The position numbers and the translations under genes are program-made. From Geobacter sp. (lineage in GTDB: Bacteria; Desulfobacterota; Desulfuromonadia; Geobacterales; Pseudopelobacteraceae), in NCBI GenBank assembly GCA_025360785.1, contig JANYBN010000062.1, forward strand, positions 1 through 58,475: a DNA stretch of 58,475 nucleotides, read 5' to 3'. The notes under the pieces were generated by a model. It had not been told where the DNA came from, ran no database searches, and saw only the letters and a list, made by a program, of their open reading frames with translations. Position 1 is the first letter of the stretch. The number at the start of each line of letters is the position of its first letter. This document shows positions 43,721-51,927 of this stretch, one piece after another.

Positions 43721-45259
43721 TCACTCAATTCCCATGTTTGCCTTAATAATTGCAAACATTCGTTCTCTACTCCAAAGCGGCCCCTGTGCGATGATTTTGG
43801 TTTCTTCATAAAGCTGTCTCAGCTTAAGATCTTTCAGCAGATTCCTGCCGGACCGTACACTGTCTACGTAGCCTTCAGGTAATTTTCTTTGAAAATGACC
43901 TATTCTCCATGGAGTGATTGCAGGAAGTCGGGCTAAAAACGGGTCTGCCAGAGCATGAAAATCAATAATGATCTTCTGTGTACCCGTCCAATACCCGTAA
44001 AAACCAATATAACCAGAAATCGACACCATGGTTTCACTCAGTCTAAAATTTAATCCATTTATACTCGTTGAATAATAAGGAAAAGGAATACGTCCGTTAT
44101 TTTTGACATAAGCCCAAATAGAAGTGCTTGGGAAGAAAAAACCTCTTTCATCTGCAATTCCGTACTTGTCGATCGCTTTATAAGAATTGGACTTATTATA
44201 GTTTATTGGTGTAGCGACAGGGGTATCCGCAAAGTTAAGCCAATAGGCTAAGCAGACAATCATTATACTTGCCAATGTTTTGAAGCTAATGTTAACGAAT
44301 GAAAATACTGCACAAAGAGAAATAAGATAGGCATACGACAGGAAACGACCCTGCATGAAATCGCCGCCCACATTCATGACATAGAAAAGGTTAAGCAGTA
44401 TTCCCCCTGCCACAAACAGAGCATATTTGTTTCGGGATAAAACAAGCGTAATGGTAGCGACGGCAATGGCCGTTACTGTGACGGAATCGTGCTGTAGTGA
44501 GCTTAAAAAATACTTTCCTCCTTGCGCCCAAAGCTCACCCCTTGGAATGCCGGTATGGAGTTTTGCGTAAGCTGTATTGGGAAATGGAAAACCATAATAT
44601 ATCAAGCTGAAAAGTGACCATAAGATGATTGGCGATAACCCTGCAGCCAGCAACAGGCAAAGTTTTGTTTTAGGTAGACGTCTTTGTTCCCAATAAACCA
44701 AGAGGGCTGGCGGTAAAGTTAGCGTCAACAGATCATGGCGACAAATCAGCAAAAGTCCGAAGCAGATCATTAGCAGGAAACAATCACGGTAAGATTTTGT
44801 GCATGTATCAGCGTTACGCTTCAGCCGACTAAAATATAACAGGAAAAGGGTTAACAGAAAGTAGGCCAGAGCATTTTCAATACCGGAGGAGGTAAAGTCA
44901 AAGAAGCCTTTTGAAGATACGAGCAGGAATACAATGCACATCCATTTCATTGGAGCATTGACAATTTGTTTTAGAACATAAAGAGAGCTAAGGCAGAGCA
45001 AAAGCGATAAAGCGAGGCAGTTTATGTAAACATCATGTGAAAATATACGTAGAAACGAATTTAGAAAGTACCAGAGAGGGCTGGTAAAAACCTGAACTCG
45101 TTCGTGGGGGTTCCAAACTGGCCCATTTCCAGCGAAAAGTTGCTCAATTGAACGAAATAAAATATACGCGTCTTCTGCTATCCAGGCATTTTTAATGAAA
45201 ACTATGGTAAATAGCAGCATACCAGAAAGGTATATAAAATTTTCCATTCGTCTCAACAA
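43721..45259 (-). CDS. AT-rich multi-pass membrane glycosyltransferase-like protein
   Basis: 512 aa. GGAG lies 8 bases before a TTG at 45259; the ATG at 45247 (skipping four residues) is the alternative. About ten hydrophobic segments span residues ~5-340. The first loop has EDAYILFRSIEQLFAGNGPV followed by NPHERVQVFTSPLW, a pattern seen in GT-C type enzymes such as mycobacterial AftB-like arabinosyltransferases (an acidic loop residue, then GxGxVWN and TSPLW). The C-terminal third is soluble. GT-C enzymes use polyprenyl-phosphate sugars and act on the outer face of the inner membrane. Codon use is visibly AT-richer than all neighbours, which suggests acquisition by transfer. Substrate unknown. 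Palindromes lie downstream (43574-43638). Confidence 0.72.
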   Translation of the reverse strand: MLRRMENFIYLSGMLLFTIVFIKNAWIAEDAYILFRSIEQLFAGNGPVWNPHERVQVFTSPLWYFLNSFLRIFSHDVYINCLALSLLLCLSSLYVLKQIVNAPMKWMCIVFLLVSSKGFFDFTSSGIENALAYFLLTLFLLYFSRLKRNADTCTKSYRDCFLLMICFGLLLICRHDLLTLTLPPALLVYWEQRRLPKTKLCLLLAAGLSPIILWSLFSLIYYGFPFPNTAYAKLHTGIPRGELWAQGGKYFLSSLQHDSVTVTAIAVATITLVLSRNKYALFVAGGILLNLFYVMNVGGDFMQGRFLSYAYLISLCAVFSFVNISFKTLASIMIVCLAYWLNFADTPVATPINYNKSNSYKAIDKYGIADERGFFFPSTSIWAYVKNNGRIPFPYYSTSINGLNFRLSETMVSISGYIGFYGYWTGTQKIIIDFHALADPFLARLPAITPWRIGHFQRKLPEGYVDSVRSGRNLLKDLKLRQLYEETKIIAQGPLWSRERMFAIIKANMGIE

Positions 45260-45441
45260 AATACAGTCTCCTATATTTTTACGGCATCTATTTTACATTA
45301 TTAATCAATAATACTTGCTTTTACCGTTTAATAGTCGATAGACAGGAGCTTTCTGTGTCGAAACCAGTTCAGTATCGAATGTGAAAGTTATCCTCTCATA
45401 AGGTTAGTCACAGTATTTTAGCCACTTCCATGCAGGTGACT

Positions 45442-48102
45442 CTATTTAAGTTTTCTTATCTTGTCCAGACTCTCTTCAAGCACCAGCTTTTTGCTGTTTA
45501 CATCCGTCAGCTTCTGGCGCTCTTTGGCGACGATCTCCGCCGGGGCGCGGTCAACAAAAGCGGGGCTCTCCAGCTTTTTGGAGAACATTTCGATCTCCTT
45601 GTCGATCTTGCCGATCTCCTTAAACAGGCGCTCCTCTTCGGCGGCCACGTCCACCAATCCCTTGAGCGGCACATATATCCGGACATCACCGGCAACCTGT
45701 ATCGAGGCGTCTTCCGGCTTTTCGATGCCAAAGCCGATGGCAAGGTCGGAGATCCTGGCCAGGCTGATAATGGCGTTTTCGTTGTGTTTCATCAGACGCT
45801 GGGTGGCTTCGCTGTCACAGGAGAGGATCACAGCGATCTGTTTCGAAGGTGGCACTTCCATCTCGCCGCGAATGTTGCGGATGCCGCCGATGACCGCCAT
45901 GATCCGTTCCATGTCGGCTGCGTCCTCCGGGAAGTTTCGCTCCGCCAGCGGGGCAGGGTATGGGGCCTGCATGATGGTCGGGGTCGCTTTGGTCCCAGGC
46001 AGAGCCTGCCAGATCTCTTCGGTGATGAAGGGCATGAACGGGTGCAGCAGCCGCAGCAGGTTCTCAAGCGTGTACCAGAGCACATACTGGACGGCCTGCT
46101 TGCGCTCCGGCGTACCGTTGTAGATGTCCTGTTTGGACAGCTCCAGATACCAGTCGCAGAATTCGCTCCAGGTGAACTGGTAGAGCGCCATCGCGCTCTC
46201 GTTATAGCGGTATCCGGTCAGTGTCTCATCAACAACACGGGCGGTTTCATTCAGGCGGTGCAGGATCCACTTGTCCCCCTGGGAAAATTCAAGCGCGTCA
46301 TAACTGATTCCGTCCGGATCGAAACCTTCAAGGTTCATGAGGGTGAAGCGGGCCGCATTCCACACCTTGTTGCAGAAATTTCGGTAACCGGCGATCCGCT
46401 CCTCGGCCAGCTTGATGTCGCGCCCCTGGGCGGCAAAGGCGGCGAGCGTGAAACGGAAGGCATCGGTGCCGTACTGGTCGATAACCGTCAGCGGGTCGAT
46501 CACGTTTCCTTTGGATTTTGACATCTTATGCCCCTGCGCATCGCGCACCAGGGCGTGGATGTAGACGTCGGTGAAGGGGACTTCGTCCATGAAGTGCAGC
46601 CCCATCATCATCATACGGGCCACCCAGAAGAAGAGGATGTCGAAACCGGTCACCAGACAGGCGGTCGGGTAGAAGGTCTTCAATTCGGCGGTCTGCTCCG
46701 GCCATCCCATGGTCGAGAAGGGCCAGAGGGCCGACGAGAACCAGGTGTCCAGCACGTCGGTTTCCTGTCGCAGTTCGTCGCTGCCGCATTTTGTGCAGGT
46801 GGTAGGCGTTTCCATCGCAACTGTTATTTCTCCGCAATGATCGCAGAACCAGGCCGGGATGCGGTGACCCCACCAGATCTGGCGCGAGATGCACCAGTCG
46901 CGGATGTTCTCCATCCAGTCGTAGTAGGTGTTTTCCCACTGTTTGGGGAGGATACGGGTCTTGCCGGTTTTTACGGCATCCAGAGCACGTTCTGCCAGCG
47001 GTGCGACTTTTACATACCACTGGAGCGACAGGTACGGCTCGACAACAGTTTTGCAGCGGTAGCAGCCGCCAACCGACATAGGGTGATCATCGATCTTCTC
47101 CAGCAGTCCTGCGGCCTCCAGTTCGGACACGATGCGGGTACGGGCGGCAAAACGGTCCAGCCCTTCGTACTGGTGGCCAGCGGCGTTGATGACGCCGGAC
47201 TCGTCCAGGACGTTGATCCTGTCGAGGCCATGGCGCAGGCCGACCTCGAAGTCGTTGAAATCGTGGGCCGGGGTGATCTTGACCACGCCGGTACCGAACT
47301 CGCGATCCACATAGTCATCAGCCACAACAGGGATTTCGCGATTCAAGAGCGGCAAAAGAACCTTTTTACCGACCAGATCGCTGTAGCGTTCATCTTCCGG
47401 GTGTACCGCCACGGCGGTGTCTCCCAGCATGGTTTCAGGGCGGGTGGTGGCCACGACGACAAAACGTCCCGGTTCGCCGACCACCGGGTAGCGGATGTGC
47501 CAGAGGTGCCCCTTGTGATCTTCATGTTCTACTTCGATATCCGACAGGGCGGTGTGGCAGCGCGGGCACCAGTTGATCAGGCGGTTGTCGCGGTAGATCA
47601 GGCCATCCTCGTACAGTTTGACGAAAACGGTGCGCACCGCTTTCGAGAGCCCTTCGTCCATTGTGAAGCGTTCGCGCTCCCAGTCACAGGAAGCGCCCAG
47701 GCGTTTCAGCTGGCCGATGATCTGGCCGCCGGACTCCGCCTTCCACTTCCAGACCCGCTCGATAAAAGCTTCGCGCCCCAGATCGTGGCGATCCTTGCCC
47801 TCGGCGCTCAGCTGCCGCTCGACTACGTTCTGTGTGGCGATGCCGGCATGGTCGGTGCCGGGCATCCAGAGCACGTTATATCCCTGCATTCGTTTCCAGC
47901 GGCAGAGGATGTCCTGCAGGGTGTTGTTGAGGGCATGCCCCATGTGCAGGGCACCGGTGACGTTAGGAGGGGGGATTACTATGGAGTACGGTTTTTTATC
48001 CGAGGTTGCGGCGGCGCGAAAATACCCTTTCGTCTCCCACTCTGAATACCATCTCTTTTCAACATCATGGGGTTCGTACCCCTTGGCTAGCTCTTTGGTC
48101 AT
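45442..48102 (-). CDS. valS: Valyl-tRNA synthetase
   Basis: 886 aa. The class I signatures are present: PPPNVTGALHMGHALNNT (HMGH at 53-56) and HKMSKSKGNVIDPL (KMSKS near residue 525). A CP1 editing domain lies between them (VATTRPETMLGDTAVAV), followed by the anticodon-binding domain and a C-terminal coiled coil (VAAEEERLFKEIGKIDKEIE) typical of bacterial ValS. It charges tRNA-Val with valine. A candidate promoter lies at 48140-48169, and AGGA precedes the ATG. Long open frames on the opposite strand here are shadows of this gene. Confidence 0.97.
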   Translation of the reverse strand: MTKELAKGYEPHDVEKRWYSEWETKGYFRAAATSDKKPYSIVIPPPNVTGALHMGHALNNTLQDILCRWKRMQGYNVLWMPGTDHAGIATQNVVERQLSAEGKDRHDLGREAFIERVWKWKAESGGQIIGQLKRLGASCDWERERFTMDEGLSKAVRTVFVKLYEDGLIYRDNRLINWCPRCHTALSDIEVEHEDHKGHLWHIRYPVVGEPGRFVVVATTRPETMLGDTAVAVHPEDERYSDLVGKKVLLPLLNREIPVVADDYVDREFGTGVVKITPAHDFNDFEVGLRHGLDRINVLDESGVINAAGHQYEGLDRFAARTRIVSELEAAGLLEKIDDHPMSVGGCYRCKTVVEPYLSLQWYVKVAPLAERALDAVKTGKTRILPKQWENTYYDWMENIRDWCISRQIWWGHRIPAWFCDHCGEITVAMETPTTCTKCGSDELRQETDVLDTWFSSALWPFSTMGWPEQTAELKTFYPTACLVTGFDILFFWVARMMMMGLHFMDEVPFTDVYIHALVRDAQGHKMSKSKGNVIDPLTVIDQYGTDAFRFTLAAFAAQGRDIKLAEERIAGYRNFCNKVWNAARFTLMNLEGFDPDGISYDALEFSQGDKWILHRLNETARVVDETLTGYRYNESAMALYQFTWSEFCDWYLELSKQDIYNGTPERKQAVQYVLWYTLENLLRLLHPFMPFITEEIWQALPGTKATPTIMQAPYPAPLAERNFPEDAADMERIMAVIGGIRNIRGEMEVPPSKQIAVILSCDSEATQRLMKHNENAIISLARISDLAIGFGIEKPEDASIQVAGDVRIYVPLKGLVDVAAEEERLFKEIGKIDKEIEMFSKKLESPAFVDRAPAEIVAKERQKLTDVNSKKLVLEESLDKIRKLK

Positions 48103-48139
48103 TTGTTCGAATCCTTTTTATGAAAAATCTGAGCGTAAA

Positions 48140-48169
48140 TATATACTACTGTTGGCTGATTCAGGTCAA
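48140..48169 (-). promoter_or_regulatory. Candidate sigma-70 promoter for valS
   Basis: On the minus strand TTGACC (plus coordinates 48164-48169) is followed after 18 bases by TATATA (48140-48145), about 38 bases before the valS ATG. Spacing and hexamers fit a sigma-70 promoter reasonably well. Confidence 0.5.
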
Positions 48170-48220
48170 GCGCGCACTTGGGAGATGGTGAAAAACTGAA
48201 TCTGCGCCATTTCGTTTCGC

Positions 48221-48249
48221 TTGACGGGCGTCCTAATGTGTATTATTCT
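48221..48249 (+). promoter_or_regulatory. Candidate sigma-70 promoter for the phosphohexomutase gene
   Basis: TTGACG (48221-48226) and TATTCT (48244-48249) with exactly 17 bases between, placing the start of transcription about 34 bases before the ATG at 48290. The leader ends with a run of seven G (48279-48285), probably part of the ribosome-binding region. It lies back to back with the valS promoter. Confidence 0.55.
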
Positions 48250-48289
48250 AACACGACAAAAGCTGTCCTATTATGCCTGGGGGGGTACA

Positions 48290-49708
48290 ATGACTCAAAT
48301 CACCTTTGGAACATCCGGTTGGCGCGGAATTCTGTGTGAGGACTTCACCTTTGATAACGTTAAGGTCGTTGTTCAGGCGATAGCCGATACCATTATAGCT
48401 TCAGGAGAACAGGGAAAAGGTGTCGTGATCGGCTGCGATACCCGTTTCATGGGGCAGCGTTTTGTTGAGGCTTCCGCACGTGTTCTGGCTGGTGCCGGAA
48501 TCAAAGCGTATATATGTGAGCGGGATACCCCTACGCCGGTTATCTCCTATGAAATATTGCGGCGTGGCGCTGCCGGCGGTATCAACTTTACCGCCAGCCA
48601 TAACCCGCCAGAATACAACGGTATAAAATTTTCTCCATCCTCCGGTGGCCCGGCTCTGCCGGAAACTACGGGTGAGATCGAGCGCCGTGCCAATGCGACG
48701 GTTGGAACCGTGTGCTACAAGGAATTATCGCTTGAAGATGCCGGTAAACTTGGGCTGGCCGAAACAATCAACCCCCACGAAGATTATATGAAGTCCCTGG
48801 AGCAAAAGGTGGATTTCGATGCCATCGGCCGACTTGGTCTGGTTGCGCTCAATCCGCTCTATGGCACCGGGCGCGGCTATCTGGATGAACCGCTTCGCAA
48901 ACGGGGAATCCGGTATACCATCATTAATGATCGCCCCGATCCCTACTTCGGCGGGCATCCTCCTGAGCCGTCCGAGGCGCACATCCCTGATTTCATTTCT
49001 CTGGTCAAGAGCGATCCGGATATCAAGCTCGGCCTTGCGACTGATGGTGATGCTGACCGTTTCGGCATCCTGGACGCCGACGGCAGCTACATCGAGCCGA
49101 ATTATATCATCGCCCTGCTGCTGGATTATCTGATTCGGGTGCGCAAGCTTGAAGGTGGTGTGGCACGCTCTGTCGCGACATCACACCTGATCGACGCTGT
49201 TGCGAAGAAACATGGCGTTCCGGTGTATGAAACTCCGGTCGGTTTCAAGTATATCGGTGAGCTGATCAGTCAGGACAAGCTGGTCATCGGCGGGGAAGAG
49301 AGCGCCGGGCTGACAATCAAGGGACATGTCCCGGAGAAGGACGGTATCCTGGCCTGTTTCCTGGTCGCTGAAATGGTCGCCCGTGAAGGAAAGAGTATCA
49401 GAGAACTGCTTGACCGGTTGTACGGAGAGGTGGGGCGTTATGTCACACGTCGCGACAACCTCAAGCTGTCGCCGGAGCTGGAAATTGCCTACAAGAATAA
49501 GATCAATGCGGTTCCCGCCGAGATTGCCGGAACGAAAATTAAAGAGATTATCAGGATCGACGGGACCAAATTATTGCTCGATGACGGCAGCTGGATGCTG
49601 TTCCGCAAGTCTGGCACCGAGCCTGTAGTGCGGCTGTATGGCGAGGCGGGCAATGAAGCGCGTCTTGCTGAAGTGATGGCTGCAGGCCGTAAGTATATAC
49701 TAGGCTAG
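48290..49708 (+). CDS. Alpha-D-phosphohexomutase (phosphoglucomutase/phosphomannomutase family)
   Basis: 472 aa from the ATG at 48290; upstream in-frame codons add a stretch that does not fit the family. It starts with ITFGTSGWRGILCEDFT, the family N-terminus. The catalytic phosphoserine is in TASHNPPEYNGIKF (S~103), the Mg-binding loop is TDGDADRFGI (~250-259), the sugar-binding motif is GGEESAG, and the phosphate loop is RKSGTEPVVRLY. It interconverts hexose 1- and 6-phosphates; glucose versus mannose or glucosamine specificity cannot be told here, though GEESAG is common in phosphoglucomutase-type members. It has its own candidate promoter and is followed 32 bases later by nifU. Confidence 0.92.
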   Translation: MTQITFGTSGWRGILCEDFTFDNVKVVVQAIADTIIASGEQGKGVVIGCDTRFMGQRFVEASARVLAGAGIKAYICERDTPTPVISYEILRRGAAGGINFTASHNPPEYNGIKFSPSSGGPALPETTGEIERRANATVGTVCYKELSLEDAGKLGLAETINPHEDYMKSLEQKVDFDAIGRLGLVALNPLYGTGRGYLDEPLRKRGIRYTIINDRPDPYFGGHPPEPSEAHIPDFISLVKSDPDIKLGLATDGDADRFGILDADGSYIEPNYIIALLLDYLIRVRKLEGGVARSVATSHLIDAVAKKHGVPVYETPVGFKYIGELISQDKLVIGGEESAGLTIKGHVPEKDGILACFLVAEMVAREGKSIRELLDRLYGEVGRYVTRRDNLKLSPELEIAYKNKINAVPAEIAGTKIKEIIRIDGTKLLLDDGSWMLFRKSGTEPVVRLYGEAGNEARLAEVMAAGRKYILG

Positions 49709-49740
49709 AATTAGAAAATCATATTTCAGGGAGATATACC

Positions 49741-50613
49741 ATGTGGGATTATACGCCAATAGTTAAGGACCATTTTCTGAACCCCCGCAATGTCGGGGAT
49801 ATACCTGACGCCGACGCGATTGGAGAGGTAGGCAGTCTGGCCTGCGGTGATGCGCTTAAACTGTACATCAAGCTGGATGACAACAAGGACAAGATTGTTG
49901 ATGCCAAGTTTCAGACCTTCGGCTGTGCCAGCGCCATCGCCTCTTCGTCAGCCCTGACCGAGATGGTTAAAGGAAAAAACCTCGACGAAGCCCTTGCCAT
50001 CAGCAATCAGGATATTGCCGATTTTCTTGGCGGGCTGCCGGAAGAGAAGATGCACTGCTCGGTCATGGGGCAGGAAGCGCTGGAGGTTGCTATTGCAAAG
50101 TACCGCGGGCATGAGGCGCCGGTGCACAGTCATGACCATGATCACGGACCAGCCTACCCCGACCAGGAGGGTACGATTGTCTGCAAATGTTTCGGCATCA
50201 CCGATATTTTTCTGAAGAAAGTTATCGAGACTAATCGTTTGACCACGCCGGAACAGGTGACGCACTTCACCAAGGCCGGTGGCGGCTGCGGCGGCTGCAT
50301 TCCGAAGATCAAGGAACTGATCGATGAAGTAATGGGGGCTAGTCCCGAGGAGCCGCGCAAGCGTCCCGAAAAGCTTACCAACATGAAGAAGATGCAGTTG
50401 ATTCAGGAAGTCCTGGAACGCGACATACGCCCGCTTCTCTGGGCCGACGGCGGTGATCTGGAACTGATCGACATCGACGGCGCCAAGGTGCAGGTAGCAT
50501 TTCGCAAGGCCTGTGCAGGTTGTGCTTCTTCCGGTAACACCGCACGCATGGTGGAAATCAAGCTGCGTGACCTGGTTGCCGAGGATATTGTGGTAGAGGA
50601 GGTTTCTCAATGA
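49741..50613 (+). CDS. nifU: Full-length NifU iron-sulfur scaffold
   Basis: 290 aa with all three NifU parts. The IscU-like domain (~1-125) has C35, C62 and C106, with D37 next to the first. A His-rich linker (HSHDHDHG, ~129-136) follows. The central BFD-like [2Fe-2S] domain has CKC (C148, C150) and GGCGGC (C183, C186). The C-terminal Nfu domain has C258 and C261 in CAGCASSG. NifU assembles iron-sulfur clusters with sulfur from NifS, whose gene overlaps it by ATGA. No nitrogenase genes are nearby, so in this organism the pair may serve general cluster assembly, including for the aconitase encoded downstream. GGGAG precedes the ATG. Confidence 0.95.
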   Translation: MWDYTPIVKDHFLNPRNVGDIPDADAIGEVGSLACGDALKLYIKLDDNKDKIVDAKFQTFGCASAIASSSALTEMVKGKNLDEALAISNQDIADFLGGLPEEKMHCSVMGQEALEVAIAKYRGHEAPVHSHDHDHGPAYPDQEGTIVCKCFGITDIFLKKVIETNRLTTPEQVTHFTKAGGGCGGCIPKIKELIDEVMGASPEEPRKRPEKLTNMKKMQLIQEVLERDIRPLLWADGGDLELIDIDGAKVQVAFRKACAGCASSGNTARMVEIKLRDLVAEDIVVEEVSQ

Positions 50614-51785
50614 AGGAGATCTATCTCGACAACAACGCAACTACCAAGGTTGATGAAGCGGTATTTGAGGAGATGCGGCCCTATTTCTGCGAACTGTACG
50701 GCAACCCCAGTTCGATGCATTTTTTTGGCGGGCAGGTGCAGAGTAAGGTTACTGAAGCACGGGTTAGAGTTGCCGACCTGCTTGGCGCGGCACCGGATGA
50801 AATCATCTTCACCGCCTGCGGTACCGAAAGCGATAACGCCGCTATCCGTTCGGCGCTGGAGGTATTCCCGGAGCGTCGTCACATCATCACGTCCCGTGTC
50901 GAGCATCCGGCTGTTCTGACCCAGTGCCGCAACCTGACCCAGCGGGGGTATCGGGTGTCGGAGATCGGTGTCGATGGCGCCGGGCGCCTGGATATGGACG
51001 AATACAAAGCCGCCGTAGATACCGATACGGCGATCGTCTCGCTGATGTGGGCCAATAACGAGACCGGTGTTGTTTTTCCGGTAGAAGAAGCGGCCGCCAT
51101 CGCGAAATCGAAAGGTGCGCTTTTTCACAGTGACGCAGTCCAGGCCATCGGCAAGATTCCGATCGACATGTCAACGTCAAGTATCGACATGCTTTCCCTT
51201 TCCGGTCACAAACTTCACGCTCCCAAGGGGATCGGCGTGCTTTATCTGCGGCGTGGTACTCCGTTCCGTCCGTTTATGGTGGGGGGGCATCAGGAAAAGA
51301 GTCGCCGGGCGGGTACCGAAAACGCCGCCGCAATAATTGCTCTTGGAAAAGCCTGTCAGCTGGCCGGTCAGCATATGGAAGCAGAAAACACGGTTGTTAA
51401 AGCGATGCGCGATCGTCTGCAGGACGCTCTGATGACAGCCATTCCCCATGCCCGCATCAATGGCGGCGGAGCCGAAAGGCTGCCGAACACCACCTCGATC
51501 GCTTTTGAGTTTGTCGAAGGTGAGGCCATATTGCTGCTGTTGTCGGAGTTCGGCATCTGCGCATCATCGGGAAGCGCCTGCACCTCGGGATCGCTTGAGC
51601 CTTCCCACGTTCTGCGGGCCATGGGAGTGCCGTTCACCTGCGCCCATGGCTCGATCCGCTTTTCGCTGTCGCGCTATACCACGGATGCCGAGATCGACAC
51701 CGTTATCCGCGAGATGCCGCCGATCATTGCCAAGCTGCGGCAGATGTCGCCGTTTGGGCGTGAGCATTTGAAAGCGCAAGCGTAG
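50610..51785 (+). CDS. nifS: NifS-type cysteine desulfurase
   Basis: 391 aa. PLP-binding K201 is in SLSGHKLHAPKG, H99 in VEHPAV, and the catalytic cysteine C324 is in SSGSACTSGSLEPSHVL. The N-terminus IYLDNNATTKVDEAV is typical of class V aminotransferase-fold NifS/IscS. It releases sulfur from cysteine and hands persulfide to NifU. It overlaps nifU by ATGA and is followed by a clear terminator, so nifU and nifS form a closed unit (possibly with the phosphohexomutase gene upstream). Confidence 0.96.
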   Translation: MKEIYLDNNATTKVDEAVFEEMRPYFCELYGNPSSMHFFGGQVQSKVTEARVRVADLLGAAPDEIIFTACGTESDNAAIRSALEVFPERRHIITSRVEHPAVLTQCRNLTQRGYRVSEIGVDGAGRLDMDEYKAAVDTDTAIVSLMWANNETGVVFPVEEAAAIAKSKGALFHSDAVQAIGKIPIDMSTSSIDMLSLSGHKLHAPKGIGVLYLRRGTPFRPFMVGGHQEKSRRAGTENAAAIIALGKACQLAGQHMEAENTVVKAMRDRLQDALMTAIPHARINGGGAERLPNTTSIAFEFVEGEAILLLLSEFGICASSGSACTSGSLEPSHVLRAMGVPFTCAHGSIRFSLSRYTTDAEIDTVIREMPPIIAKLRQMSPFGREHLKAQA

Positions 51786-51807
51786 AGATAACTGATCTGG
51801 AATTAAC

Positions 51808-51842
51808 AAAGGGCGACCATTTTTGGCCGCCTTTTGTTTTTG
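51808..51842 (+). terminator. Rho-independent terminator after nifS
   Basis: AAAGGGCGACC (51808-51818) pairs with GGCCGCCTTTT (51825-51835) in an 11-base stem with one G-T pair and one mismatch, around an ATTTTT loop, and is followed by a T-rich run (GTTTTTG). It starts about 22 bases after the nifS stop. Confidence 0.8.
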
Positions 51843-51858
51843 CTGGAGAAATGGGTGA

Positions 51859-51880
51859 AATGAGGTAGAATATCCTCATT
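51859..51880. promoter_or_regulatory. Inverted repeat overlapping a -10-like box, upstream of sucB
   Basis: AATGAGG (51859-51865) and CCTCATT (51874-51880) are perfect 7-base arms with 8 bases between. The centre contains TAGAAT (51866-51871), a good -10 hexamer, about 57 bases before the sucB ATG. A protein bound to the dyad would block the -10 box. No strong -35 is seen 16-18 bases upstream, which fits an activator-dependent or weak promoter. This is the likely control point of the sucB-lpd-aconitase-pyk run. Confidence 0.5.
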
Positions 51881-51927
51881 CAATAAGAACTTGTAAATGA
51901 ATTCAAGCTGTTTTGACGGAGCAACCC

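Noticed and set aside
45430-48045. Long plus-strand open frames (363 and 505 aa) opposite valS
   Set aside because: ValS is complete with both class I signatures; the opposite frames have low-complexity composition and no ribosome-binding site or domain.
49741-51785. Part of a nitrogenase cluster
   Set aside because: NifU and NifS are full length, but no nifHDK, nifENB or related gene is present; the neighbours are TCA-cycle genes.
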